This document shows, piece after piece, positions 18,576 to 27,248 of a stretch of DNA of 55,499 nt. The notes under the pieces were generated by a model that did not search any database, was not told the DNA's origin, and was given only the letters and a program-made list of their open reading frames with translations. Made by a program: the position numbers and the translations under genes. Source of the stretch: Planctomycetaceae bacterium (GTDB taxonomy: Bacteria > Planctomycetota > Planctomycetia > Planctomycetales > Planctomycetaceae); contig JANQRQ010000264.1 in the NCBI GenBank assembly GCA_028284485.1, positions 1-55,499 on the forward strand. The letters run 5' to 3'. Position 1 is the first letter of the stretch. Every line of letters starts with the position of its first letter.

Positions 18576-21254
18576 ATGGACGTTGGACGTCGGCTCACAT
18601 GGATTGCTCTGCTGTTTTCCCTGGCCATTGGAGCGTGCACCGTTGCTCACGCCGATTGGCGACAATTGCAAGGCGACGCATTTCGATCGGGTAATGCATC
18701 GGACGTTGCATTAACGACGCCGATCGGACTCGTTGCTGCAGTTCCGCTGACGGATGGAATCTACGCCGCCCCTGTCATTCGTGATGACACCATCTATGCC
18801 ATTGACGGATCCGGCGTCGTCTTTGCCATCGATGCTGACAGTTTTGAAATCAACTGGCGATTCGCAACCGAGGGAGGACCGGGCAATTGCAACAATGTCG
18901 CAACACCAGCTGTCGTCGGCGACTATTTGCACGTGGGAACGACGGCTGGATACTACTATGTGCTGGATAAACAAACCGGCAATGTCATCAACAGAATCGA
19001 TTGTCGCGAACCAATCTTTTCCGCCGTCGCTGTTAGCGACGAGCGGGCTTACTTCGCAACTCTCGGCGCCCGGATCTACGCCGTCGAGCCGTCTGGAACG
19101 GTTGCATGGACTTGGGACTTTGTGAAAGAGGTCGTTGGGTTCGAAGGTGATCGATGGAGTGGTTCTGATTGGGTTAAGTTCCGAGGAGACCGGGTGACAT
19201 GGCGTGACCATTTTGTCTGCTCGAGAGATATTTGCCTGGTTGGCGACACGGTTGTCATGCCGGCCGGCGGCCGAACTGTATTCGTCAAAGATACCGGCGC
19301 AACGCCGCGTCTTGCTGCAGTTGGTGAAATTCCCAGTTACGCCGGCAGTGAGTTTCCGGCAACTTTTGGTCAAAGCGCGGATCAAAACGGCAACGTATAT
19401 GTGCAATGGCACCGGCGTGATAACGCCGGTCGAGTTGAAAAAATGCGCCTCATGGGCGACGAACTCGAACTCGATTACGTCAAAGGAACGGAAACGTCGA
19501 TTCGCCTACCGGGTTTGCTCAGTTTTGCATCGGTGAGTATCCACGGCGATGACGTATTTCGCGTTCGACCGGAGCATGGTCAGGGGCTGTGTCGACATAC
19601 CGCTGGAAGTGAAGACGCCGAAGTACTTTGTAAAGCTGGATCAGTCAGTCCGCCAATCATCACACGCGACCATGTGCTGTATGGCGGTCTCGATGGACAA
19701 CTTCATACTGTGCGCCTTGATGGCAGTGGAAAAGCGTCGTTTGCAACAGCATTTGGCGCACCAATCACTGCACCACTCGCGGTGGACGACAACCGGATCT
19801 ATGTCGCTTGTGAAGATGGATACCTATATGTTCTGGGCGCTGACGGCCAAGCTGAATTGCCGACACAAGACTTGGAAATCCGTAAGATTCGTAGTCCGCT
19901 GACGGGACCTTTGGCCACATCCAAATACGATTGGTACACCAACTACGGTGATTTCAGCGGAACGAATGCCAACGATCAGGGACTAAAACCGCCGCTGCGC
20001 ATGCGGTGGGCACGTCGACTCGAGGGGACCGTCAAGCATCTGCCGGTGTGCGGCGGCGGACGACTCTACACTCATACGGCGGAAGGACAAATCATCGCCG
20101 TCGAGCAGGACACAGGCCGATTACTGTGGCGACGATATTGGCCGGATGTGTATCTGTCGTTTACGTCTCCTCTTTATTACAAGGGAAAGTTGATTGTCCC
20201 CCAGGCTGGCATTAAGCAGTCACGCATGCGTTGCCTCGATGCGGCCACTGGCGACTTGCTGTGGGAAGCGCCATTTACAGGTTCGCCAAGTTGGAGCCGC
20301 CAGTTTCCACCTGTCGTGTCCGGAAATGTAGCGATCTACGCATCGGGATCGGGGGAGTACACGTATCAGGGAACAGAAAAGCCTTTCACGTTTGGTGGTA
20401 CGCCGGTTGATGCCAACGGCCGCGAAGTTATGAGTTGGATCTATTCCAACGACAATCCCTACTACCCCAAGAACAATCACCCACGCTTGTGGGCTTGGGA
20501 TCTCGATACCGGGAAAATTGTCTGGGAAAAGGACTTTGCAGAGTACGGCCGCGGCGGAAACGACTGCGGTATCTGTCTACTCGACGGCAATTTGTATTAT
20601 TCGACCTTCTTCGGATATGCGGCCAGCCAACGCGCGCGCCGAGGCCTGCCACTGAAGAACAATGGATTGACCGCTTGCCTGAATCCCAATACTGGCGAAG
20701 TCATTTGGCTGACAACTGATTTCTACGTCACATCCAAATGCACGCTGAGTGCACGGGATGGGCGGATTTATATCGGCGGGAATAATCGACCGAATGAATC
20801 GACCGATGACCGATTCGTCTGGTGCTTAAACGCCGACGATGGATCACTGGTGTGGCAGTCTGATGCGGTCACGTCCGCATTGAATGTCGTGACAGTCGGC
20901 GAAAAGTTTATCTTTTCGAACGCGTTACGCGGAAAAGGAAACGTCTTCGATCGCCAAACGGGAGACGTCGTTAGTAGCATTGGTCACAATTATGCCTGTT
21001 GCCGCTTTACCCTTTCCGAGCCATACGTACTCGGCGCAAACATGGACATGATTGATCTGTCGGATAACGGGAAGCTGGTTTCGACCGGACCGGCCATCGA
21101 CTCGCGAGAGTGTTTGGGAGCGGTCGTCTCGAATGGGCGAATCTTTTATACGTCACAGGCGAGTGGCTTTGTCGTGTCGCAAACGTACGGCCCCGATTCG
21201 CGAAAGCGACCAGCAGTGTGGGAAAGACCGGCTGCAGCGGGTTCTTCCAATTGA
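18576..21254 (+). CDS. Exported PQQ-binding-like beta-propeller repeat protein
   Basis: The 892-residue protein has a signal peptide (ending near 'HADWRQ') and many repeats of the PQQ-type propeller blade: 'GVVFAIDADSFEINWRF', 'YYVLDKQTGNVINRI', 'GQIIAVEQDTGRLLWRRYW', 'RMRCLDAATGDLLWEAPF', 'LWAWDLDTGKIVWEKDF' and 'LTACLNPNTGEVIWLT'. Two sets of blades are apparent, roughly residues 40-460 and 470-880, which suggests two propellers. The quinoprotein dehydrogenase active-site residues are not evident, so this is probably a structural or binding protein and not an alcohol dehydrogenase. GGAG before the ATG at 18576 supports this start over 18486. It sits 98 bp behind the second ceramidase-type gene. 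Confidence 0.9.
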   Translation: MDVGRRLTWIALLFSLAIGACTVAHADWRQLQGDAFRSGNASDVALTTPIGLVAAVPLTDGIYAAPVIRDDTIYAIDGSGVVFAIDADSFEINWRFATEGGPGNCNNVATPAVVGDYLHVGTTAGYYYVLDKQTGNVINRIDCREPIFSAVAVSDERAYFATLGARIYAVEPSGTVAWTWDFVKEVVGFEGDRWSGSDWVKFRGDRVTWRDHFVCSRDICLVGDTVVMPAGGRTVFVKDTGATPRLAAVGEIPSYAGSEFPATFGQSADQNGNVYVQWHRRDNAGRVEKMRLMGDELELDYVKGTETSIRLPGLLSFASVSIHGDDVFRVRPEHGQGLCRHTAGSEDAEVLCKAGSVSPPIITRDHVLYGGLDGQLHTVRLDGSGKASFATAFGAPITAPLAVDDNRIYVACEDGYLYVLGADGQAELPTQDLEIRKIRSPLTGPLATSKYDWYTNYGDFSGTNANDQGLKPPLRMRWARRLEGTVKHLPVCGGGRLYTHTAEGQIIAVEQDTGRLLWRRYWPDVYLSFTSPLYYKGKLIVPQAGIKQSRMRCLDAATGDLLWEAPFTGSPSWSRQFPPVVSGNVAIYASGSGEYTYQGTEKPFTFGGTPVDANGREVMSWIYSNDNPYYPKNNHPRLWAWDLDTGKIVWEKDFAEYGRGGNDCGICLLDGNLYYSTFFGYAASQRARRGLPLKNNGLTACLNPNTGEVIWLTTDFYVTSKCTLSARDGRIYIGGNNRPNESTDDRFVWCLNADDGSLVWQSDAVTSALNVVTVGEKFIFSNALRGKGNVFDRQTGDVVSSIGHNYACCRFTLSEPYVLGANMDMIDLSDNGKLVSTGPAIDSRECLGAVVSNGRIFYTSQASGFVVSQTYGPDSRKRPAVWERPAAAGSSN

Positions 21255-21328
21255 CGAGTTACGCTCCGCTTTGCAAAGTTCGGACCGCACGCATTCCATT
21301 GCAGTTTACGTTTTATCGAAGGGCCGAC

Positions 21329-22996
21329 ATGATTCGTGTCTTGTTTGCACCGATTCTACTCATGGCGCTGCTCACGCCATCATCGGGTGAAGTCACAGGA
21401 GAGTTTCCCGGCGTCACGGAACATCACTTGATGATTCCGATGCGTGACGGAAAACGATTATCGGCGTATCTCTATTTGCCCGACGGCGAAGGTCCTTGGC
21501 CGGCCATCTTCGAGCAGCGGTACGCCAACTTGCTGGGAAAGACGATCAGGGACGCGTCTGTCCACTTGGCTAGAGAAGGTTTCGTGGTCGCGATGGTCAA
21601 TTTTCGCGGAACCCATCTTTCTGAAGGAAAATGGATTGGCTACCGAGCGTTGCAATGGGGAGAACTGCAGGATGGCTACGATACCTGCGAGTGGCTCGCC
21701 GCGCAGGACTGGTGTACTGGTAAGGTCGGATCGTTTGGCGGTTCGCAGGGTGGTTATGCACAGAATTATTTGGCAGTGACTGCTCCGCCTCATTTGGTCT
21801 GCCAATATATGACCGATACAGGACTGAGTTTGTTCCACGAGGGATATCGCTTGGGCGGGACAACGCGTCCCAATCGATTCAAGGCGATGAACGCATTCTG
21901 CCGAATTCCAGCCGACAATGAGGAACTGCTCGTCGAGTGGTTTGCCCATCCGCATTACGACGACTATTGGGCCGCGGAAGATTGCACAAAACACTTCGAT
22001 AAAATGAATGTCCCGTGCATGACCATCGGGAGTTGGTATGACTTTATGAACCAGGGTTCGATCGCCAGCTTTCAGGGCAGGCAACTGCACGGAGGAGTTA
22101 ACTCCAAAGGTCGGCAACAACTCGTCATCGGCCCCTGGCTCCACGGCAAAACAAACAAAACCAACCTCATCGGCGACCTGGAGTATCCGAAAAATGCCAC
22201 GTGGCCAGTCCACGACCATATGGTCCGCTGGTTCAATTACCATCTCAAAAACCAACAAAACAAAGTGATGGATGACCCTCCCGTTCGGTACTACGTGATG
22301 GGGGCAGTCGGCGAATCAGGTGCCCCCGGAAACGAGTGGCGCAAATCCGATTTGTTTCCTCCACCTTCCGCTTCAACGGCAATGTATCTGCATTTCGCCG
22401 GGGGTTTGTCATCATCTGCCCCAACCGAAAGTCGCTCTTCAACACACTTCACCAGCGACCCGCGCAACCCTATGTCGATTCCCGGGCGAGCGTTTCCCGG
22501 TGCACGCGATGCACGACCCTTTGAACGACAACCGGAGGTAAGAACTTTTACCAGCACTCCATTAGAGTCCTCAGTGGAATGGACGGGCCGGATTCATGCT
22601 CGCTTATTCGTTTCGTCGACAGCGAAAGACACCGATTTCATTGTGCAAGTCAGCGATGTCTATCCGGACGGCCGATCAATCTTGTTGGTGGCCTATCCAT
22701 GGCGTGCACGGTACCGAGACGGATTTCACCAAGAAGTTTTGATGACGCCGGGGGAAGTCCACAAAATCGAATTCCCCGTCGGATGGATCAGCCAGATTTT
22801 TAACAAGGGACACCGAATTCGAGTCACTGTTTCAAGTACCGGTGCACCGCTATTCGAGCCGAACCCACAAACGGGCGAGCCACTGACGATTGACTTCCCC
22901 GACAATGCTGTCACAGCCACCAATACGATTCATCACAGCGTCGACTATGCATCGTGCATCATCGCACCTTTGATTACAGCCGAATTGTCACCGTAG
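21329..22996 (+). CDS. CocE/NonD family (X-Pro dipeptidyl-peptidase S15-like) hydrolase
   Basis: The 555-residue exported protein has a short signal peptide, then 'VTEHHLMIPMRDGKRLSAYLYLP', the characteristic start of CocE/S15 hydrolases. The nucleophile is probably Ser139 in GSFGGSQGGY. 'IGPWLHGKTNKT' carries the expected His of the triad. The C-terminal jelly-roll domain shows 'VEWTGRIHARLFVSSTAKDTDFIVQVSDVYPDG' and 'HRIRVTVSS'. Family members cleave acyl, peptide or ester bonds; the substrate here is unknown. GAAGGG before the ATG at 21329 decides the start. A longer frame from 21110 only overlaps the upstream gene. Confidence 0.92.
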   Translation: MIRVLFAPILLMALLTPSSGEVTGEFPGVTEHHLMIPMRDGKRLSAYLYLPDGEGPWPAIFEQRYANLLGKTIRDASVHLAREGFVVAMVNFRGTHLSEGKWIGYRALQWGELQDGYDTCEWLAAQDWCTGKVGSFGGSQGGYAQNYLAVTAPPHLVCQYMTDTGLSLFHEGYRLGGTTRPNRFKAMNAFCRIPADNEELLVEWFAHPHYDDYWAAEDCTKHFDKMNVPCMTIGSWYDFMNQGSIASFQGRQLHGGVNSKGRQQLVIGPWLHGKTNKTNLIGDLEYPKNATWPVHDHMVRWFNYHLKNQQNKVMDDPPVRYYVMGAVGESGAPGNEWRKSDLFPPPSASTAMYLHFAGGLSSSAPTESRSSTHFTSDPRNPMSIPGRAFPGARDARPFERQPEVRTFTSTPLESSVEWTGRIHARLFVSSTAKDTDFIVQVSDVYPDGRSILLVAYPWRARYRDGFHQEVLMTPGEVHKIEFPVGWISQIFNKGHRIRVTVSSTGAPLFEPNPQTGEPLTIDFPDNAVTATNTIHHSVDYASCIIAPLITAELSP

Positions 22997-23087
22997 TCTG
23001 CTCGACACGAGCGAGCCGAGGCCGCGCTTCGCATCTGCGTTTTGTCGTGCAACGTTCCTAATGGACCCAAACCAGACGAGTTTTGCC

Positions 23088-24419
23088 ATGCGCAGACGGA
23101 CTTTTCTCACTAGATCGCTGGCTGCTTCATTCGCACTTCAATGCGGAACGTCGTCGTCGGCTCATGCGGACGACCGAGACAAGGTCAAAGAGCTGACTGA
23201 ACACCTCAACCCGAAAATACAGCACGCGCGAGAAGTCGCCCTAAGTATTCTCAAACCGACGCCGCAACAACTCGAACACGGCTTGCGATTGCACGCAGAA
23301 TCAGTCGTATTCGACGCCTACGGATTCTCTCCTCGCGCGGCTATCGACGGCGACGCATTGGCCGCAGAAATCCAGGCCGGCGCTTCGGAAATTGAGATCG
23401 CCGATCTGCGAGAAGATATGGCAATGACTCGCTACGTGACAAACGATGCTGAGCAACAGGAATACCGAGAGGCATGGCGAGCTTCAGGCGTTACTTGCAT
23501 TTTTCAAAACGCAGGACAAGAGGGACAAGACCCGTTGCGGCTGATCAAGCGATTGGCACGCTACACATTCGTGACGGATATTCTTCGGGATTTTGTCAGC
23601 AAAGCGGCCATTCCTGACGACATCGTTGATGCCAAACAACAAAGCCGGCATTGCCTCTATTTGACTGGGAACGGCGTACCACTCACTCAACAGTGGGTAT
23701 CCGTGCCTGATGAACTCCGCTATTTGCGAGTTTTCTATCAGCTCGGCATTCGGATGATGCATTTGACATATCAACGCCGCAACATGATCGGTGATGGCTC
23801 GGGAGAGACGGCCAATGCCGGTTTAAGTGACTTCGGCCGAGCGGCAATTGCGGAGATGAATCGTGTGGGCGTAATACCCGATTGTGCCCATTCCGGTTGG
23901 CGAACGAGTCTGGAATCTGCTCAGGTATCGCAAAAGCCCGTCGTTGCCAGCCATAGCACATGCGCGGCACTCGATTCCAATCCGCATGCCCGCAGTAAGC
24001 CGGACAACGTCATCCGAACGATCGCAGATTCCGGTGGTTATATCGGGATCTGCTGTGTTCCAAAGTTCCTCCGTGGGACGGGCGATATCAGCATGTTGTT
24101 GAATCATCTCGACCATGTCATCAAGCGATTTGGTGTCGACCATGTCGCGATCGGGACCGATAAAGCGTACCGATCGCAGAACTCGTCTGCCGAGGAAGCG
24201 AAGTTACCCCGTTCACGGCGAAGGCGGGACCACTTCCGGTCCCTCTGGCCCAATGATGAATTCCAAACAACGCAAAGGATGACCAATAGCATCGCGTGGA
24301 CGAATTGGCCCTTGTTGACAGTCGGTCTGGTTCAGCGCGGCCATTCCGATGAAGACATTCGCAAGATCATTGGCGGAAACGTGCTACGCGTCGCACGCGA
24401 AGCGCTGAATTCAACTTGA
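23088..24419 (+). CDS. Membrane dipeptidase (family M19)-like Tat-exported protein, partial metal site
   Basis: The 443-residue protein has a Tat-like signal (RRRTFLTRSLAA). Its C-terminal two-thirds matches family M19 renal/membrane dipeptidases: 'VFYQLGIRMMHLTYQRRNMIGDG', 'GLSDFGRAAIAEMNRVGVIPDCAHSG' with His268, 'KPVVASHSTCAAL', and 'HVAIGTD'. The N-terminal HxD metal pair of the family (DGHND) is replaced by DAYGF, and I cannot find the bridging Glu. It may therefore be a one-metal enzyme, have another activity, or be inactive. The start at 23088 matches the Tat signal; an ATG at 23061 adds nine residues. It is the last gene of the block begun at 14132. Confidence 0.85.
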   Translation: MRRRTFLTRSLAASFALQCGTSSSAHADDRDKVKELTEHLNPKIQHAREVALSILKPTPQQLEHGLRLHAESVVFDAYGFSPRAAIDGDALAAEIQAGASEIEIADLREDMAMTRYVTNDAEQQEYREAWRASGVTCIFQNAGQEGQDPLRLIKRLARYTFVTDILRDFVSKAAIPDDIVDAKQQSRHCLYLTGNGVPLTQQWVSVPDELRYLRVFYQLGIRMMHLTYQRRNMIGDGSGETANAGLSDFGRAAIAEMNRVGVIPDCAHSGWRTSLESAQVSQKPVVASHSTCAALDSNPHARSKPDNVIRTIADSGGYIGICCVPKFLRGTGDISMLLNHLDHVIKRFGVDHVAIGTDKAYRSQNSSAEEAKLPRSRRRRDHFRSLWPNDEFQTTQRMTNSIAWTNWPLLTVGLVQRGHSDEDIRKIIGGNVLRVAREALNST

Positions 24420-24781
24420 GTTGCTTACGTGACATTCAAGGAACTGCCTGCTGCAGGTAGATTCACTTGTGGAAAACTGCCGGTAGTCCATTCACGATTG
24501 AGTTGAGAAAGTCTCTTGTCCCAATTGACGAGCCTTCTAAACTCACTATGCAACAAAGAAATAGTCGGTATACTCTTAACTAATCGAATTCTTTGCACTT
24601 CTTCATCGATGAAATTCTGAGAAGGTCACCCGTTGCCCCCTGAGAGCAACGGCAACCGTCCGAGCGAAAAAAGTCTTTCAAAACTGGTCGTATCGCCAGA
24701 CACTGGTCCCCCACGAATCGCGGTGCTGACGAGGGTGTTCCGTTACAGCGTTTTGAGGTCAACCTCAGGCTGGTCTATCTC
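24420..24781. other. Intergenic region between the M19-like and LRR genes
   Basis: I see no credible gene in these 362 bp. A hairpin with a 7-bp perfect stem (CCGTTGC / GCAACGG, 24630-24652) lies midway but has no T-run, so a terminator is not supported. The region probably ends the upstream transcript and holds the promoter of the LRR gene. Confidence 0.35.
24630..24652. repeat. Inverted repeat, 7-bp stem
   Basis: CCGTTGC is followed after nine bases by its exact complement GCAACGG. No U-tract follows on either strand. Role unknown. Confidence 0.3.
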
Positions 24782-25768
24782 GTGGGCATAAGGCAAATTC
24801 GATCGAGGGTTCGACTCATTCGTCCCTGGCCGCTTCTGGGCCTGATCTTTCTGGCTGCCGTGACGACTGCCCTCATTTCAGCCTTCGACAGAAGTCGCTT
24901 GATTGACGAAATCTCGTCGCAGGTCGAGGCCAACGGCGGATTTGTCTGGTCTGAGAACCCCGATTGGATGGCCAGGTGTCCTGATTTCATCAAGCGTCGC
25001 ATCACCATCTTCAAAAGAATTACGGATCTCCGGACACCAATCGCCGACGACGAGTTCTTGTCGCAATTGAGCTCCTGCGACAAACTCAGGAAGCTTTCCT
25101 TGGCAGAACACGCAGCCCCTTGTGACGTCACCGACGAAGGGCTGCGTCATCTACAAAACCTCACGAATCTAGAATTCGTTGCGATTCATGCGCCAGGTGT
25201 GACCGACAAAGGACTGCAATACTTTTCCAACATGCATGAACTAGAATGGTTGGACCTAAGGTTTTGCGAACTTCGCGGGACAGGATTTCAGTATCTGCGC
25301 GAGATGCAAAAACTACAGTTTCTGCAATTGCAGAACACACCCACCGTTGACGACCACCTCGATCAACTCATTGACTGTCGGAAGTTAGCCTATCTCTACC
25401 TCGACCATACGTTGCTGACTGACCGCGGACTCTCCCAACTTTCAGCGATGCACTGGATTCGAATTCTATCACTCGAGGGGACGCAAGTCTCGGACCGCGG
25501 CCTAAGACACTTGATGGCGATGAATAAGTTGGGGGATTTAAACCTCGCGGCAACGAGCGTTACTGCTGCCGGCGTGGCTGAGTTGATGCGGGACATTGAC
25601 GGCGTCGGCTCGCTCGATCTTTCACGAACGAATCTCGACGACAACCAGGCCAAGTATTTGCACGCCTTACCGACAATTCTGTGGATGTCGGTGAAAGACT
25701 CGGGGATCAGTCCGCTCGCCGCTGCCGAAATTCGGCGGTCCAAACGCGATATGTATCTCGCTTTCTGA
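24782..25768 (+). CDS. Membrane-anchored leucine-rich repeat protein
   Basis: The 328-residue protein begins at a GTG. It has a basic N-terminus followed by one membrane segment (about residues 15-35), with the rest probably outside the cytoplasm. From about residue 85 it contains at least eight leucine-rich repeats of the 'T-D-x-G-L-x-x-L-x-x-L-x-x-L-x-x-L-x-L' kind, for example 'VTDEGLRHLQNLTNLEFV', 'VTDKGLQYFSNMHELEWLDL', 'LTDRGLSQLSAMHWIRIL' and 'VSDRGLRHLMAMNKLGDLNL'. These repeats are frequent in planctomycetes and mediate protein binding. No enzymatic domain is present. The gene stands alone. Confidence 0.87.
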   Translation: MGIRQIRSRVRLIRPWPLLGLIFLAAVTTALISAFDRSRLIDEISSQVEANGGFVWSENPDWMARCPDFIKRRITIFKRITDLRTPIADDEFLSQLSSCDKLRKLSLAEHAAPCDVTDEGLRHLQNLTNLEFVAIHAPGVTDKGLQYFSNMHELEWLDLRFCELRGTGFQYLREMQKLQFLQLQNTPTVDDHLDQLIDCRKLAYLYLDHTLLTDRGLSQLSAMHWIRILSLEGTQVSDRGLRHLMAMNKLGDLNLAATSVTAAGVAELMRDIDGVGSLDLSRTNLDDNQAKYLHALPTILWMSVKDSGISPLAAAEIRRSKRDMYLAF

Positions 25769-26270
25769 CACGAATGCCGCAGAACTTCATTCGACGGGAA
25801 CGGCGACATGAGGTATGCCGGCCTCTCTGTCGCAATCAGTTGTATTCGCCTTTGCAGCGTCTATGGCACGCACGTCTCGAAATCGTCGGCTTGATTTCAA
25901 GCACAGCCAGTGCGTGAGACTCGTTCTAGAGCAGACAACTCTTTCTTGTGAGCGTTTCTCGCTCACAGGAGCCAGCTATCATAGGACAAAACGCGATTGA
26001 CGCGGCCACACGTCAGCGTACTACGATGGAGCGACATCGACCTTCAACTGCTTTGAGGAAACGATAGCTTTCCGTCAAATCCGGTTGGTGGCGATTCTCG
26101 ATTTTCATCGGAATCAGGTGCTTCTCCGTTTCATCCAGATTCAACGTCGATTCCTATAGATAATCACATCGGCACTGATCATATTGGAGATCATTCCATT
26201 ACGCTTTCAGGCTGATTGTGAACTAGATGTAAACAGCTGTTGAGATTTCCAAACGAGTGGAGGCACCACG
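25769..26270. other. Intergenic region between the LRR and PIG-L genes
   Basis: These 500 bp have no ORF that looks real. They hold a strong hairpin at 25947-25967 and, at the right end, the GGAGG ribosome-binding site of the PIG-L gene (eight bases before 26271). Confidence 0.35.
25947..25967. repeat. Perfect 8-bp stem hairpin (possible transcript end or operator)
   Basis: TGTGAGCG and its exact complement CGCTCACA flank a five-base TTTCT loop. It lies about 180 bp after the LRR stop and 300 bp before the PIG-L start. No T-run follows, so this is not a classic intrinsic terminator. It could be an operator or a processed RNA end. Confidence 0.35.
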
Positions 26271-27185
26271 ATGACGCGATCGACATTAATTCTTGCTTTG
26301 TTGTTGTCCTGCGCACCAGTGTTCGGCCAAGAGGATAACAATGATGGCAAACTGCGAATTATCTGCTTCGGAGCCCATCCAGACGACGCTGAATACAAAA
26401 GCGGTGGTTCCGCGGCGCTATGGGCCAAACAGGGACACCACGTCAAACTTGTTTCGGTGACGAATGGAGACATTGGACATTGGAAGATGGCAGGTGGACC
26501 TCTCGCCAAACGACGCACCGCGGAGTCGGCCAAAGTGGCTGAGGGACTGGGAGTTACCTCGCAGGTGCTCGACATTCATGACGGCGAGCTGATCCCCTCA
26601 TTGGAAAATCGCCGAATCATCACGCGCCTGATTCGCGAATGGAATGCCGACATCGTGATTGCCCATCGGCCCTGGGACTATCATCCCGACCATCGTTATA
26701 CCGGAGTTCTCGTGCAGGATGCGGCATTTATGGTGACCGTCCCGTTCTTCTGTCCCGATACGCCCCACCTGAAGAAGAATCCGATCTTCCTCTATTCCAG
26801 TGACCGCTTTCAAAAACCGTATCCATTCGTACCTGACATCGCGGTCGCCATCGATGACGTATTCGAACAAAAGGTCGATGCACTACTCGCCCTAGAATCA
26901 CAAACATTTGAAGGCGGGGCGTCCGGATCGGAAGAGATGACAGCGAGTCGACCACCGGCATCTCAACCCAAGTTGCGGCGTGCGTGGCTCCATGAGCGAT
27001 GGGGCAACCGACAACGCGCCGAAGCAGATCGATCGCGCGATGCATTGATTCGCTGGTACGGAGAGGAAACAGCAGCCAACGTCAAATATGCTGAAGCCTT
27101 CGAAATCTGCGAATACGGCAGACAACCGACGGCTCGAGAAATCCGACAACTGTTTCCATTCTTCCCAGCGCCTGCTGAGAATTAG
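26271..27185 (+). CDS. Exported PIG-L/LmbE family deacetylase
   Basis: The 304-residue protein has a signal peptide (residues 1-20) and a PIG-L domain. 'FGAHPDDAEYKSGG' gives the metal-binding His36-Pro-Asp38-Asp39, and 'DYHPDHRYTG' (His138 to His141) gives the third ligand region. The family removes acetyl groups from N-acetylglucosamine-type sugars, using zinc. Export suggests a periplasmic substrate; the sulfatase-rich setting fits amino-sugar glycans, by inference. The ATG has GGAGG eight bases upstream. Residues 215-250 carry a 'RPPASQPKLRRAWLHERWG' insert that is family-typical in planctomycetes. It is convergent with the CorC-type gene. Confidence 0.9.
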   Translation: MTRSTLILALLLSCAPVFGQEDNNDGKLRIICFGAHPDDAEYKSGGSAALWAKQGHHVKLVSVTNGDIGHWKMAGGPLAKRRTAESAKVAEGLGVTSQVLDIHDGELIPSLENRRIITRLIREWNADIVIAHRPWDYHPDHRYTGVLVQDAAFMVTVPFFCPDTPHLKKNPIFLYSSDRFQKPYPFVPDIAVAIDDVFEQKVDALLALESQTFEGGASGSEEMTASRPPASQPKLRRAWLHERWGNRQRAEADRSRDALIRWYGEETAANVKYAEAFEICEYGRQPTAREIRQLFPFFPAPAEN

Positions 27186-27217
27186 TTCGTCGAGTTGAAC
27201 GAGAACATCCGGTCCAA

Positions 27218-27245
27218 GTCGCCTCACTGTTGGCGACGTGCCAAC
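27218..27245. terminator. Two overlapping hairpins between convergent genes
   Basis: GTCGCC/GGCGAC (27218-27237) and GTTGGC/GCCAAC (27229-27245) share bases and exclude each other. They lie between the stop of the PIG-L gene (plus) and the stop of the CorC-type gene (minus). There is no T-run, so a bidirectional transcript end is only a suggestion. Confidence 0.3.
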
Positions 27246-27248
27246 TGG

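Noticed and set aside
21110..21328. Longer N-terminus for the CocE-type gene (start at 21110)
   Set aside because: It would overlap the upstream propeller gene by over 140 bases and place the signal peptide inside the protein.
24798..24830. GGTTCGACTC stretch resembling a tRNA T-arm
   Set aside because: It lies inside the LRR coding region, and no acceptor or anticodon stem can be formed around it.
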